Assembly: GCA_038030265.1 (NCBI GenBank)
Contig: CM075938.1
Location: 56,909,189-56,973,188, forward strand
Direction of reading: 5' to 3'
Source: Corythucha ciliata
Taxonomy: Eukaryota; Arthropoda; Insecta; Hemiptera; Tingidae
DNA length: 64,000 bases
Of this stretch, positions 55,637 through 64,000 are shown piece after piece (position 1 is the stretch's first letter; each line of letters begins with the position of its first letter). The translations under genes and the position numbers were made by a program. Below the pieces are notes generated by a model. It searched no databases, was not told the origin of the DNA, and worked only from the letters and a program-made list of their open reading frames with translations.

Positions 55637-56770
55637 ATGCACAATCCCAACGAATATTTAAAAAATGACAGAGTTCAAAGGAGAGACGCTGACATCACGT
55701 TGAGACGTTGGAAAACGTGCATCAAATGGACACCGAATGAGACCGTCTTGGACATTGGCTGCGGCCCTGGGGATTTAACTTCGTCACTGCTCGCCTCTTT
55801 TTGTCCAAGCGATGTCAAAATAGTGAGTGTTCCTCCTCCCCACCCCCACCCAACAAAAAAACGTTCACAGCTAAACATGTAACACGCGAAAAAAAAACAA
55901 CAAAAAACGCTAAGGTTGGAAGCGATTTAGCCGAAGAAATGATTGGCTACGCCAACAAAAAGTACTACGTCAACGGTAAATTAAGCTTCAAAGTATTGGA
56001 CATAAGCAGCCCCGATATTTGGAAGGAATGGCAAGAGAAAAAATTCGACAAGATTTTCTCGTTTTATTGTCTCCAATGGGTCGTCGACCAGAGGTTCGAA
56101 CTATTTTATTTAACGCCGAACGTAAACTAATAACAATTAAAAAAATAGGCAAGCGGCAATTAATATGAATAATCTCCTCAAAGAGGACGGCACCATTAAT
56201 CTCATGTTTATCGACTTCCACCCCATCTACGCCTGGTATTATATTAGTAAAAGTATGCCGAAATGGGCTCCGCATACAAAGGTGAGACCGCGAAATCGAT
56301 TCAAATTTTTATTTTTCTCAAGAAGCGTTTTTGAAAATTGCAGGATTTTGAAATGTGGGAGGGTTACGTCCATGGGAAAAATTTCAAAAATGAATATGTA
56401 AATTTGTTGACATCATGCGGCTTTGATATAGTGACCTGTAGCGTGCGCGAGGCCATTCACGAGTTCGCGTCAGTTCTTGATTGCAAAGGTATATTTTTAC
56501 GAGGCGGAAAACTCGACACCCCAACCGCCCCCTCCCCTTACCACGCAGCACACATCAGAACGGCGTTCTTTTGTTTTTCTAGAGTTTTTGGAATCGGTTA
56601 ACGCGTTCAAAGACAAAATGTCGAAGGAAAAAGTGGAGGAATTCGTGGACGAAGCATTGGAGGGTCAACTTGAGAGAGGATTGTTGACGAAAACGGACGA
56701 CGGTGGTATCATTCAAAATTACTCGTTGATTGAAGTTATTGCCAAGAAGGCGAGTCACTTCAAGAAGTAA
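55637..56770 (+). CDS. Juvenile hormone acid methyltransferase-like protein
   Basis: Exons 55637-55822, 55915-56093, 56149-56281, 56344-56488 and 56583-56770 join in phase to 276 aa, close to Drosophila JHAMT. The class I AdoMet fold shows motif I VLDIGCGPGD (37-46), the acidic residue after strand 2 (VGSD, D66), KVLDIS (88-93) and FSFYCLQWV (110-118), the family's FYCLHW signature. The N-terminal QRRDADITL matches QRHDAKLIL of the fly enzyme. JHAMTs methylate farnesoic or juvenile hormone acids in the cytosol; relatives may act on other carboxylic acids, so the substrate is inferred. The exon 2 acceptor (CGCTAAG) lies behind an A-rich rather than pyrimidine-rich tract, which is odd but required by frame. 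A G-run of twelve follows the stop by 10 bp. The pseudogene at 50208-50585 is its paralogue. Confidence 0.88.
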
Positions 56771-57989
56771 TTTTATTGAGGGGGGGGGGGAATTATGATT
56801 TTAATGATAATGAGCATCAAACTATTATTTGAGCTTTGAAATTATGACAAGGGGGGTCGAGGGGTAAATTTATGTCTCCCTCTCCATTAACCTTTTAAGT
56901 AAAAATGTTCGCAGGACTGAAACCCTTCGTGTCTTTTGCACGAGCTGATTAGGCTTAACCTGAGGGTAAAATTGATGGTATGCACTGGCTGGAAAAGTTC
57001 GCCTGCAACTTGCAGTGTTGGTGTGTTTTGGGGGGGGGGGGGTTCTGAGGTTTTCCGTTCGTACGGGAAGGCGTGCCTGATGATTAGATTTGGCTGAACG
57101 CTCGGGCAGGTGATTTTCTACTTGACCAGTGCGGTCAAGTCGCTCTTATCTCAGGAGACCGCTGATGACGTGCTTCGCTGCTGAATAGGCTCTTGCCAAG
57201 CACCACCTGCGTGCGGATGAAAATGTGGTAGCGGAGTGGGGATAAATTTAAGAAATCAGCGTTTTTAACGACACAACATCCCGAAATTGGTTCAAGCTCA
57301 CGTCAAACTTCCACTTTTCTGGTTTCTCTGCGCGGGACCACTCTGTGTTTGCTCGAGGACCCGCTTCATGCAAAATTGATTAGTGGTTGGGGGGGGGGGG
57401 AGCCAAATTCCCGCGAATTTCACTTACAATGGGCCAACCATTTGGAATTTTTGTTTATAGGTCCGTTCTATTATTTTGCTAGTGCTACACTAGTGTTAGG
57501 CCAGTCAATATAAACATCAAACTTCGCAAATATGCATGTAATTGTTTTTTCTTTTGCACATTGTTAGGGCCAATGAGAGTAGTTTATACTCAAGTTTGCA
57601 ACCTTCAAAACCTTGTGCTCAACTCGTGGCACTCGAAAAACCACGAAATTCCATCAATTTTTTAGGTTGTTAATCAAAAATACCAGAATAAAGCGTTTTT
57701 CGAGCATGACCACAGTTTACATTGTTGAAGCCAACTAAATTTGCTACAATTTAAGCCCAGTCCGAACGTCCTACGTTTGTTATTTTCAGAGATACAGTCA
57801 ATCAAAAAATATGTAATATCGCCGAAAAGCGAGATTTTATTGATAGGGTTATTTTTCAAGACCCGTAGCACTCAAACATAATGGTCCTACAGAATATTCA
57901 CGCGGGATTAAATCTTAGGCAGTAGCTCAATTTGAATCTGACGCTATTGCCTAAAATTTATTTTCGCGTGGATATTCTATTGGACAGGG
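56771..57989. other. Intergenic; small hairpin at its end
   Basis: No coding exon is recognised. G-runs of ten or more occur at 56780, 57030 and 57390. At 57889-57985 AGAATATTCACGCGGGATTAAATC pairs imperfectly with its mirrored counterpart ending TGGATATTCT, with GACGCTATTGCCTAAAAT inside, a hairpin of about 95 bp that resembles a tiny MITE. Confidence 0.45.
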
Positions 57990-58250
57990 TGACTGGTACT
58001 TTTTTTGGGGGGGGGGGGTGCCGTCCCGGCCCAAGCCGAGCCCGGCGACGCCAAGGCCACCAATTGGGCCCCTACGTCATACCCAACGGGTCCCGGACTC
58101 GGAGGGGCTAGCACGGCTCCTCAAATCTCCTCACCCTCCCCAGAAAATCCAGTACTCGGACCCCTTGAGCCCTGGAAAATTCTAGGTCGGTCAACCTGTC
58201 CCTCCCAAATATAGCAAACCTCGCTGCCGCAAACCCCTCACACTCTCTCA

Positions 58251-61200
58251 CTAAATGACCCGTTGTCTCCTCCTCCACTCCACACCTCTCACTAATAGGT
58301 CCCCTATTAGCCCCATCATGTGCAAGTGTCTCTGAACTGCAAAGTGCCCTGTAAATATTCCTACTATCTTTCTAGTTTGCTTCCGCCCTAACCCTACCAG
58401 CCACTTTGTCGTGTTGGCATCATACCTTTTAATGCCCTCTTTCGCTTGTCTGCAGTGATCTTCTGCTTCCCATCGTGCCTGGGCTTCCGCTTTCGCCCAA
58501 CCCCGAATTTCACTGAGTCCTACTTCCCTTGCTATCCCCACCGCCGGTTCTGGGCCGACATATTCTGTCATGGCCCCCGTCTTAGCCAGCTTGTCTGCTC
58601 TCTCATTCCCCGGGATGCCAGCATGACCTGGTACCCACCCTAATGTAACCGTGTTACCCTCCGTCAGCAGTGCCGATATACTGGCTCTACAGCTCCCCAC
58701 CGCCCCCGACTTGACCACCGGCCTGGAAATGGCCCCGAGGGCGGCTCGGCTGTCCGAGTATATCGTTATTCGCTTATTTGTCACGCCTTTCCGTCTCAGT
58801 TCGATTGCACAAGCCTCTATGGCCGCAACCTCCGCCTGGAACACCGTCGCGTATTTCCCCAACGTCAGGCTCTCTTCCACCCCCATTCCGGGGATGTATA
58901 TGCCTGACCCCGCCTTCCCTTTCCCGGTTCCAATTTTTGAACCGTCCGTAAAACACTTAATCTCGTCTGTATCACCCCCTTGCCCGGCTTCCCGGGATAG
59001 TTTGACCACGATCGTCTTTACAAAGTCTCCTTGTTTAACCCTTTGATCCGATCTCATGCCCGTGGACGGTGCCACTCTGCGCATGTGTTCTCGTATCCCC
59101 CCGTTTCCTACCTCCCCTGACATGCAGTCCAATCTGTATGCCGTTTCCATAGCCCGTGCCTGCAGTTCAAGGCTTAAGGGTTTTAGTCCTAGCATTACCT
59201 CCATCGGTCTTGTTGGTGTCGTTCTGAACGCCCCTAGGGTCGCCAGACAGGCCAGCCTTTGCACTCTGTCTAATTTAGCTGCGTTTCCCTTTTTGTTCGT
59301 CGCCCTCCACCAGACCATGGCCCCGTAGAGGATCCTTGGTCGGATAATCCCCGTATACAACCATAGGGTCATTTTGGGGTTCAGGCCCCATGTTTTCCCC
59401 ACTACCCTTCTAACCTGACAAAAGGTGCCCATAGCCTTCTGATAAGTTTCCCTTATGTGCTTTTCCCAGCTCAGTCGATGATCTAGCCACACTCCTAAAT
59501 ACTTAACTTCCGTTGTTAACTCCACCTCCTTGCCCCTAATCTGTAGAGTCTGAAGCCCCTGCCTGTTCCTCTTGTGTGTGAACAGACACAGCTTCACCTT
59601 GCTCGGGTTAATGGTTAACCCTCTTGGCTCGCACCATTCCTCCACTATACTAATCGCCTGCCTCATAAGTTCAAAAAGTGTTGACAATACCTTTCCTCTA
59701 ACCACGATGGCTCCATCATCCGCAAAAAACTGCATATAGAAGCCATTTTCCTCCATTAATCTAATTAGTTCATCTACCACTATTATCCATAAGAGGGGCG
59801 AGAGGCTAGACCCCTGCGGAGTTCCTCTCTTTGCCCTCCTTTCTACCGTTTCTCCCCCTAACTCTGCCCTAATCCACCTATGCCTCAGAGCATGACTAAT
59901 CCATCTAACCACCATCGGGTTCACCCGAAAGGTTTTCAAAGCCTCCACTATACACTGAAAAGTGACCTGGTTGAATGCTCCCTCTATGTCCAGGAACAAA
60001 ACCAATGCGTATTCTTTTTGGGCTATGGTATCCTCCAGCTTCCCTACCAGCTCTTGCAACGCCGACTCTGTCGATTTCCCCGCTATATAAGCATGCTGCC
60101 TCGGATGATATGGTCTGCTTTTACCTATGCCCTCCCGGATATACCCGTCTAGCGTCTTCTCCATCAACCTCATCATTACCGAACTTAAACTTATGGGCCT
60201 AAAGTTTCCGGCCCTATCATGCTTCCCTCCACCTTTAGGTATGAACGATACTCTCACCCTTTTCCATGGCGTTGGTACTTGCCCCGTCGCCAGAGATGTG
60301 ACGAAGAGTCTCCTTATCCTTTCCTGCGCTCGTCCTCCGGCCCTCTGCAACATGCATGGGTATACCCCGTCGATTCCCGGTGCTTTATATTGGCCCATCG
60401 ACTTTAGGGCCCATCTGAAGCGCTCTCTATTAATAATAGCGTCGCTCTCTTTCATCGCTCCTTCATGTTCCGCTCTATGCTGGCTGGGCACAACCTCCTC
60501 CTTCTCACAACCTGGAAAATGCGCGCTTAATAACGACTCCAAAATTTCCCTACTTTCTACCACTACTTCACCTGACGGCTCAATAATTGTGCCCAGAAGT
60601 TGCCGGCTATCCTCCTTTACTATGCGGTTAAGTCTCGCCGCCTCCCGCGTGCTCTCTACCTCTTCGCAAAAGCTCCTCCACGACTTTCTCTTCTCTCTCC
60701 GAATCGCAGTTTTGTATTCTTTCCGCGCCCGGTGATACGCCTCCCATTCCTCCTCTCCATCCGTTCTCTTAGCCGCGCTCAACGACGAGTTCATCCTCCG
60801 CTTCTTTTCTTTCAGGTGAACATTCCACCACACCGCTCCCCTTTCTTTGACCCTTCTCTCGGGACAAGCCGCCTGAAAAGCCAAAGTTATAATTTCTCTT
60901 ATCTCTTTCTCCTCTTCATCTAAAGTGTTTCTGGATACTTCTCCCGTTGCTTCTCCTACCGTCCTCTCGAATTTCTCCCAGTCCGTCCGTCGTGGATTCC
61001 TCCCAGGGGGTTTCTTAACTCCTTTGGCTCCTAAACTAAACATAATAGGCCTTGTCACAGACCCGCCAATTAGTAATCCAGCTACCCGTCGGCCCTAAGC
61101 TTAGAGTAACATCCAGGACCTCCGTCCTATTACGCACCACAAAAGTTGGCTCACTCCCGACATTCTCGATAGTTAATCCTAATCTTACCAATCCTTCCAG

Positions 61201-61524
61201 GAGTTCCTCACCAGGCCGATTGTTATTTGAGGAACCCCACACTTCATGGTGGGCGTTTACGTCCGCTCCCACCACTAACAAGCTCCCGGTGTCGCTACAA
61301 TAATCTCTTAGGCGTTCCAGGCACTCCGGGACCACGTCACTGTCCGCTGCCCGGTACCACGAGACCACCACTATTTTCTTTCGTCCTACGCCCGGTACCT
61401 CTCCTTGGACGGCAACCGCCACAAAGTCCCTCGTCTCGTACGCCCGCAGTGGCACCGGTTGTAAATCCGCTGCTACGACTACACATGCCCTAGGCACTCC
61501 ATTAACTCCTGTATAAAAAGACAC
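58251..61524 (-). pseudogene. R1-like LINE ORF2: endonuclease, reverse transcriptase, RNase H (3' of the split)
   Basis: Continuing from the short 5' segment 63328-63218, minus 61524-61036 gives the endonuclease (VVGADVNAHHEVWGS, then VLDVTLS). It shifts frame at about 61058, where the expected SDH catalytic motif is missing; CDKA runs straight into RPIMFSLG, so about ten codons appear deleted. From 61058, 935 codons are open: reverse transcriptase with FRPISLSSVMMRLMEK, RGTPQGSSLSPLLW and catalytic FADD (near 59725), then RNase H with CFTDGSKIGTGKGKAG and WVPGHAGIPGNERADKLAK. Close to the end a G-run near 58300 shifts frame: the alternative frame holds GPISERCGVEEETTGHLV, the usual C-terminal zinc finger. 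The element therefore encodes an inactive endonuclease. Confidence 0.88.
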
Positions 61525-61563
61525 ATAATATTGATTATTCCATCCCCTAACCTTAGACTTATA

Positions 61564-63215
61564 CAGGGTGTTTCAGGAGGAATGTGCAATACTTTGCCAT
61601 GTTGTAGTACGCACCTGGACGCACCAAAAATACCATATGAGCATATGGTCGAAAGTGGTTACCTTACGAGATATCGGCATTTTCCTGTTTTTCACGCTCT
61701 TCGTGACTTTTTTACACAAAGAGCGGGTTCACAGCTCGCAATCCAAGTTTAGACAAAAACTAATGACTGATTCGGAAAGAGCAGAAAATTTCCTTCTCGA
61801 ATCTGTCGTTACAATGGGTTTTCGGAGTTAATTTGAACATGTAATCTGCATGCAAACACAGGAAAAATGAAATGCCAAAAATAGCAGGTGAATTTCAAGG
61901 TGGCGTACGTCAGCTGTTTTATGGTCTCACGAGTGGCAAATTTGATGAAAACTTCTCCATTCGATGGCCTTTCGAATGGTGTATTACAAACCGTATTTAC
62001 GTGAACCATGAGGGCAGCAGGCACGCTAGAAACAGAAAAAACGTAGGAAAATGGTCGTATTGGAGCGATAGTCACTTGGGATTATGTCCTTAGCGGACCC
62101 CTGTAATTTGTAGAATAAGACGGCTATGGGATAAGGTGGTATGCTAACTTCATCTAGGGGCGGTGAGACATGAATTCAAATGTGAAGGATAGTTTCTCAG
62201 CCCCCACTCCTACGGATGGATCCATAATTATTGTTACTTCAACCACTTGTCACCACCGGCCGTCAAGCCCGGAGGTGGTGGTAGATTCCTTGTCCTTGAC
62301 TCGGCGTTGACACTAATTTTTACACTTCTTTTGAAAAACACGCCAAGTCTCCCGTTCTTTAATGAAAAGAGCCCAGAGACCCGTCACATAAGAAGCATGG
62401 TCGACTTTTTAAGCATTTCATACCTCCTGTGGACATGAAAAATAATTCTAGCCATCATGAGAGGGGGTTATGATGGCGATGGAAGGGAGCGGGAAAACCA
62501 CATGGGTCCCAGATTACTACTATCTGCGTGGCTATAGCTATGTATCAAAAATTATTGATTCATTAGAAGGGAGGGGGGGGGTGAGCACTCTGTCCTTCTT
62601 AGTAGAGCACGCCGAGAGGCCATACCGCCGTTGAAATGAAGTTACTCCCATAGACTGAATCGTATTTTGAAAATTAGAGGGTCTGCTAAGGACATAATCC
62701 CAAGTGATTATCGCTCCAATACGACCATTTTCCTAAGTTTTTTCTGTTTCCAGCGTGCCTGCTGCCCTCATGGTTTACGTAAATACGGTTTGTAATACAC
62801 CATTCGAAAGGCCATCGAATGGAGAAGTTTTCATCAATTTTGCCACTCATGAGACCATAAAACAGCTGACGTACGCCACCTTGAAATTCACCTGCTATTT
62901 TTGACATTTCATTTTTCCTGTGTTTGCATGCAGATTACATGTTCAAATTAACTCCGAAAACCCATTGTAACGACAGATTCGAGAAGGAAATTTTCTGCTC
63001 TTTCCGAATCAGTCATTAGTTTTTGTCTAAACTTGGATTGCGAGCTGTGAACCCGCTCTTTGTGTAAAAAAGTCACGAAGAGCGTGAAAAACAGGAAAAT
63101 GCCGATATCTCGTAAGGTAACCACTTTCGACCATATGCTTATATGGTATTTTTGGTGCGTCCAGGTGCGTATTACAACATGGCAAAGTATTGCACATTCC
63201 TCCTGAAACACCCTG
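61564..63215. mobile_element. Long-inverted-repeat element inserted at a TA site in the LINE
   Basis: Arms 61564-about 62105 and about 62672-63215 are reverse complements over roughly 540 bp with only scattered mismatches. Both begin TA-CAGGGTGTTTCAGGAGGAA. Removing the element together with one TA restores the LINE frame across EPYVY|KSKVRGW, whereas removing TATA would leave a stop, so the target duplication is TA. The unrelated 570-bp centre shows no transposase. TA targeting suggests Tc1/mariner-like mobilisation in trans. A relative starts at 20621. Confidence 0.82.
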
Positions 63216-63217
63216 TA

Positions 63218-63328
63218 TACATACGGTTCCTGAAACAGTCCCACGTCGAACTCCTTTTTACCCAGTAATACGGCTACATCAGCTGCCGCCGTTTTACTAT
63301 GCTGGGTATTCGCCTGTAGGAACCTCAC
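63218..63328 (-). pseudogene. R1-like LINE ORF2, 5' segment of the endonuclease
   Basis: Starts MRFLQANTQHSKTAAADVAV and reads LFQEPYVY up to the inserted inverted-repeat element; the remainder resumes at about 61560. The LQxNxQxSK and QEPY motifs are the opening of R1-type endonucleases. The start codon lies 32 bases inside the end of ORF1 in another frame. Confidence 0.8.
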
Positions 63329-63716
63329 TTACCCCCCCCCCCTTTTTGGGGGACCGGAGCAAATCTTCCTCCACCTCCTCCAAAGTTCTACCAAACGGTG
63401 GACGCCGGGTTGTTGTAGTTGTAGTGACGACCACCCCACTCCCCCCCGGCTGTTGTCTCTGAGCCGCTATTTCCTCCTCTACCTCCATCGCGGTTTCCTC
63501 CTCGTCGGTTTCATCCCCTAGCCACGGGCTTCTAAGTACCCAGAACTTGACCCGGGTCAGTTCCACTCCCAAGTAGCCTACCCTTTTCACCTCTTCCGCG
63601 TCTTCTTTCGGGACCTCGATTGTTACTACCGTTTTCAACCCCACCTGATCGGTCTCAAAACTAACAATACTCCACTTATCGAACTGAAACGTGAGATCTG
63701 GGTTAACTACTGCCAT
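63297..63716 (-). CDS. R1-like LINE ORF1 fragment, 139 codons
   Basis: From ATG at 63716 the frame reads a folded-looking domain (FQFDKWSIVSFETDQVGLKT ... RVGYLGVELTRVKFWVLRS), then an acidic stretch (DETDEEETAMEVEEE), Gln/Gly- and Thr-rich linkers, and stops at 63297. It has no zinc knuckles. The first part resembles C-terminal ORF1 domains of arthropod LINEs (DUF4780-like), a tentative match. Since the target duplication lies 13 bases upstream, the true ORF1 was probably longer and lost its N-terminus when the element inserted. Confidence 0.6.
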   Translation of the reverse strand: MAVVNPDLTFQFDKWSIVSFETDQVGLKTVVTIEVPKEDAEEVKRVGYLGVELTRVKFWVLRSPWLGDETDEEETAMEVEEEIAAQRQQPGGSGVVVTTTTTTRRPPFGRTLEEVEEDLLRSPKKGGGVSEVPTGEYPA

Positions 63717-63741
63717 GCATGGCAGGAGTTGACTGGTACTT

Positions 63742-64000
63742 GGTTGAGCAAAATAATAGGGGTGATTAAACATAAAAAATGCAACAAAAATTGTCTAATG
63801 ACCTAGGGTCCGATTTCCTTTCCTAGTCGAGATAATAGATTTTTTCATGTTTTTCAGCATACCACTGGTTTTCGCAACAAAAGCAGCTGTAACTTGGGAA
63901 GCATGCGTCTTAGGTTAAATCCAACGACACCAATGAAAAGAGCACACTTTTTTCTGTGTGAGTAAGGACATTTTGTCCAAAGTGTCTGTGTGAGTGCCTA
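63742..64000. other. Flank of the LINE; nothing recognised
   Basis: AT-rich sequence without reading frame or repeat that I can name. The words GATTCATCC/AAAAGAGCACA resemble the interior of CAGGGTG-type elements (compare 20830-20850), so a fragment of one may lie here. Confidence 0.3.

Larger units (their letters stand above)
58002..63729 (-). mobile_element. R1-like LINE with 12-bp target duplication, split by another element
   Basis: TGACTGGTACTT lies at 57990-58001 and 63730-63741. The 3' end, on the left, finishes with a C-run and then A residues (plus-strand TTTTTTGGGGGGG). The 5' end is only 13 bases before the first ATG of ORF1, so it is probably truncated within ORF1. ORF1 and ORF2 overlap by 32 bases. 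An inverted-repeat element (61564-63215) has landed in the endonuclease domain. Polymerase and RNase H frames remain largely open, so the copy is young. Confidence 0.85.

Overview
The window is nuclear DNA of an animal, most likely an arthropod. Host genes have short GT-AG introns, and every coding model below joins in phase. It also holds several apurinic-endonuclease-type LINEs and many inverted-repeat DNA transposons. An arthropod is suggested by a juvenile-hormone-acid-methyltransferase-like gene with a broken paralogue, a sniffer-type carbonyl reductase, and a thioredoxin reductase ending in Ser-Cys-Cys-Ser, the cysteine type known from Drosophila. I cannot assign a species or order.

Host genes, left to right: the first two exons of PHF5A (SF3b subunit) on the minus strand at 1-157; PRMT1 (386 aa, six exons) divergent from it at 532-6180; a sniffer-like short-chain dehydrogenase (249 aa, five exons) on the minus strand, last four exons at 6478-7326 and first exon about 22 kb away at 29527-29658; thioredoxin reductase (518 aa, seven exons) at 30270-38311, divergent from sniffer exon 1; a tentative three-exon gene for a 134-aa membrane protein at 38566-39702; a DUF229/sulfatase-like type II membrane protein (681 aa, five exons) at 46858-49207; a deleted, frameshifted methyltransferase pseudogene on the minus strand at 50208-50585; and the intact methyltransferase (276 aa, five exons) at 55637-56770.

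The rest is mostly mobile DNA. The most distinctive component is a set of hAT-like elements with CAGTGGCGGATCTAGG- or CAGGGGCGTAGCCAG-type ends and 8-bp target duplications (exact at 25785-27918 and 45386-46369, 7 of 8 at 10061-12193, 42173-44026 and 9110-24920). Most are filled with a degenerate minisatellite of about 30 bp (core AATTTTAGCCGCGAATTAGC). Further blocks of it lie in PRMT1 intron 1 and at 51898-54402.

Four LINEs are present: a decayed one (12313-16071); a jockey-like one with an 11-bp target duplication, intact ORF1, and ORF2 split by a 1.5-kb insertion (18145-23795); a decayed reverse one in the large TrxR intron (about 32800-35240); and an R1-like one on the minus strand (58002-63729) with a 12-bp duplication, itself split by a long-inverted-repeat element at a TA site (61564-63215). 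The sniffer intron is a nest: an outer hAT-like element holds a second hAT-like element, a LINE, a MITE and a TA-target element, which in turn holds the jockey-like LINE with its own insertion.

Functionally the host genes are unrelated (splicing, arginine methylation, carbonyl reduction, thiol redox, hormone-type methylation). Two head-to-head pairs, PHF5A/PRMT1 (374 bp apart) and sniffer/TrxR (611 bp apart), probably share promoter regions.
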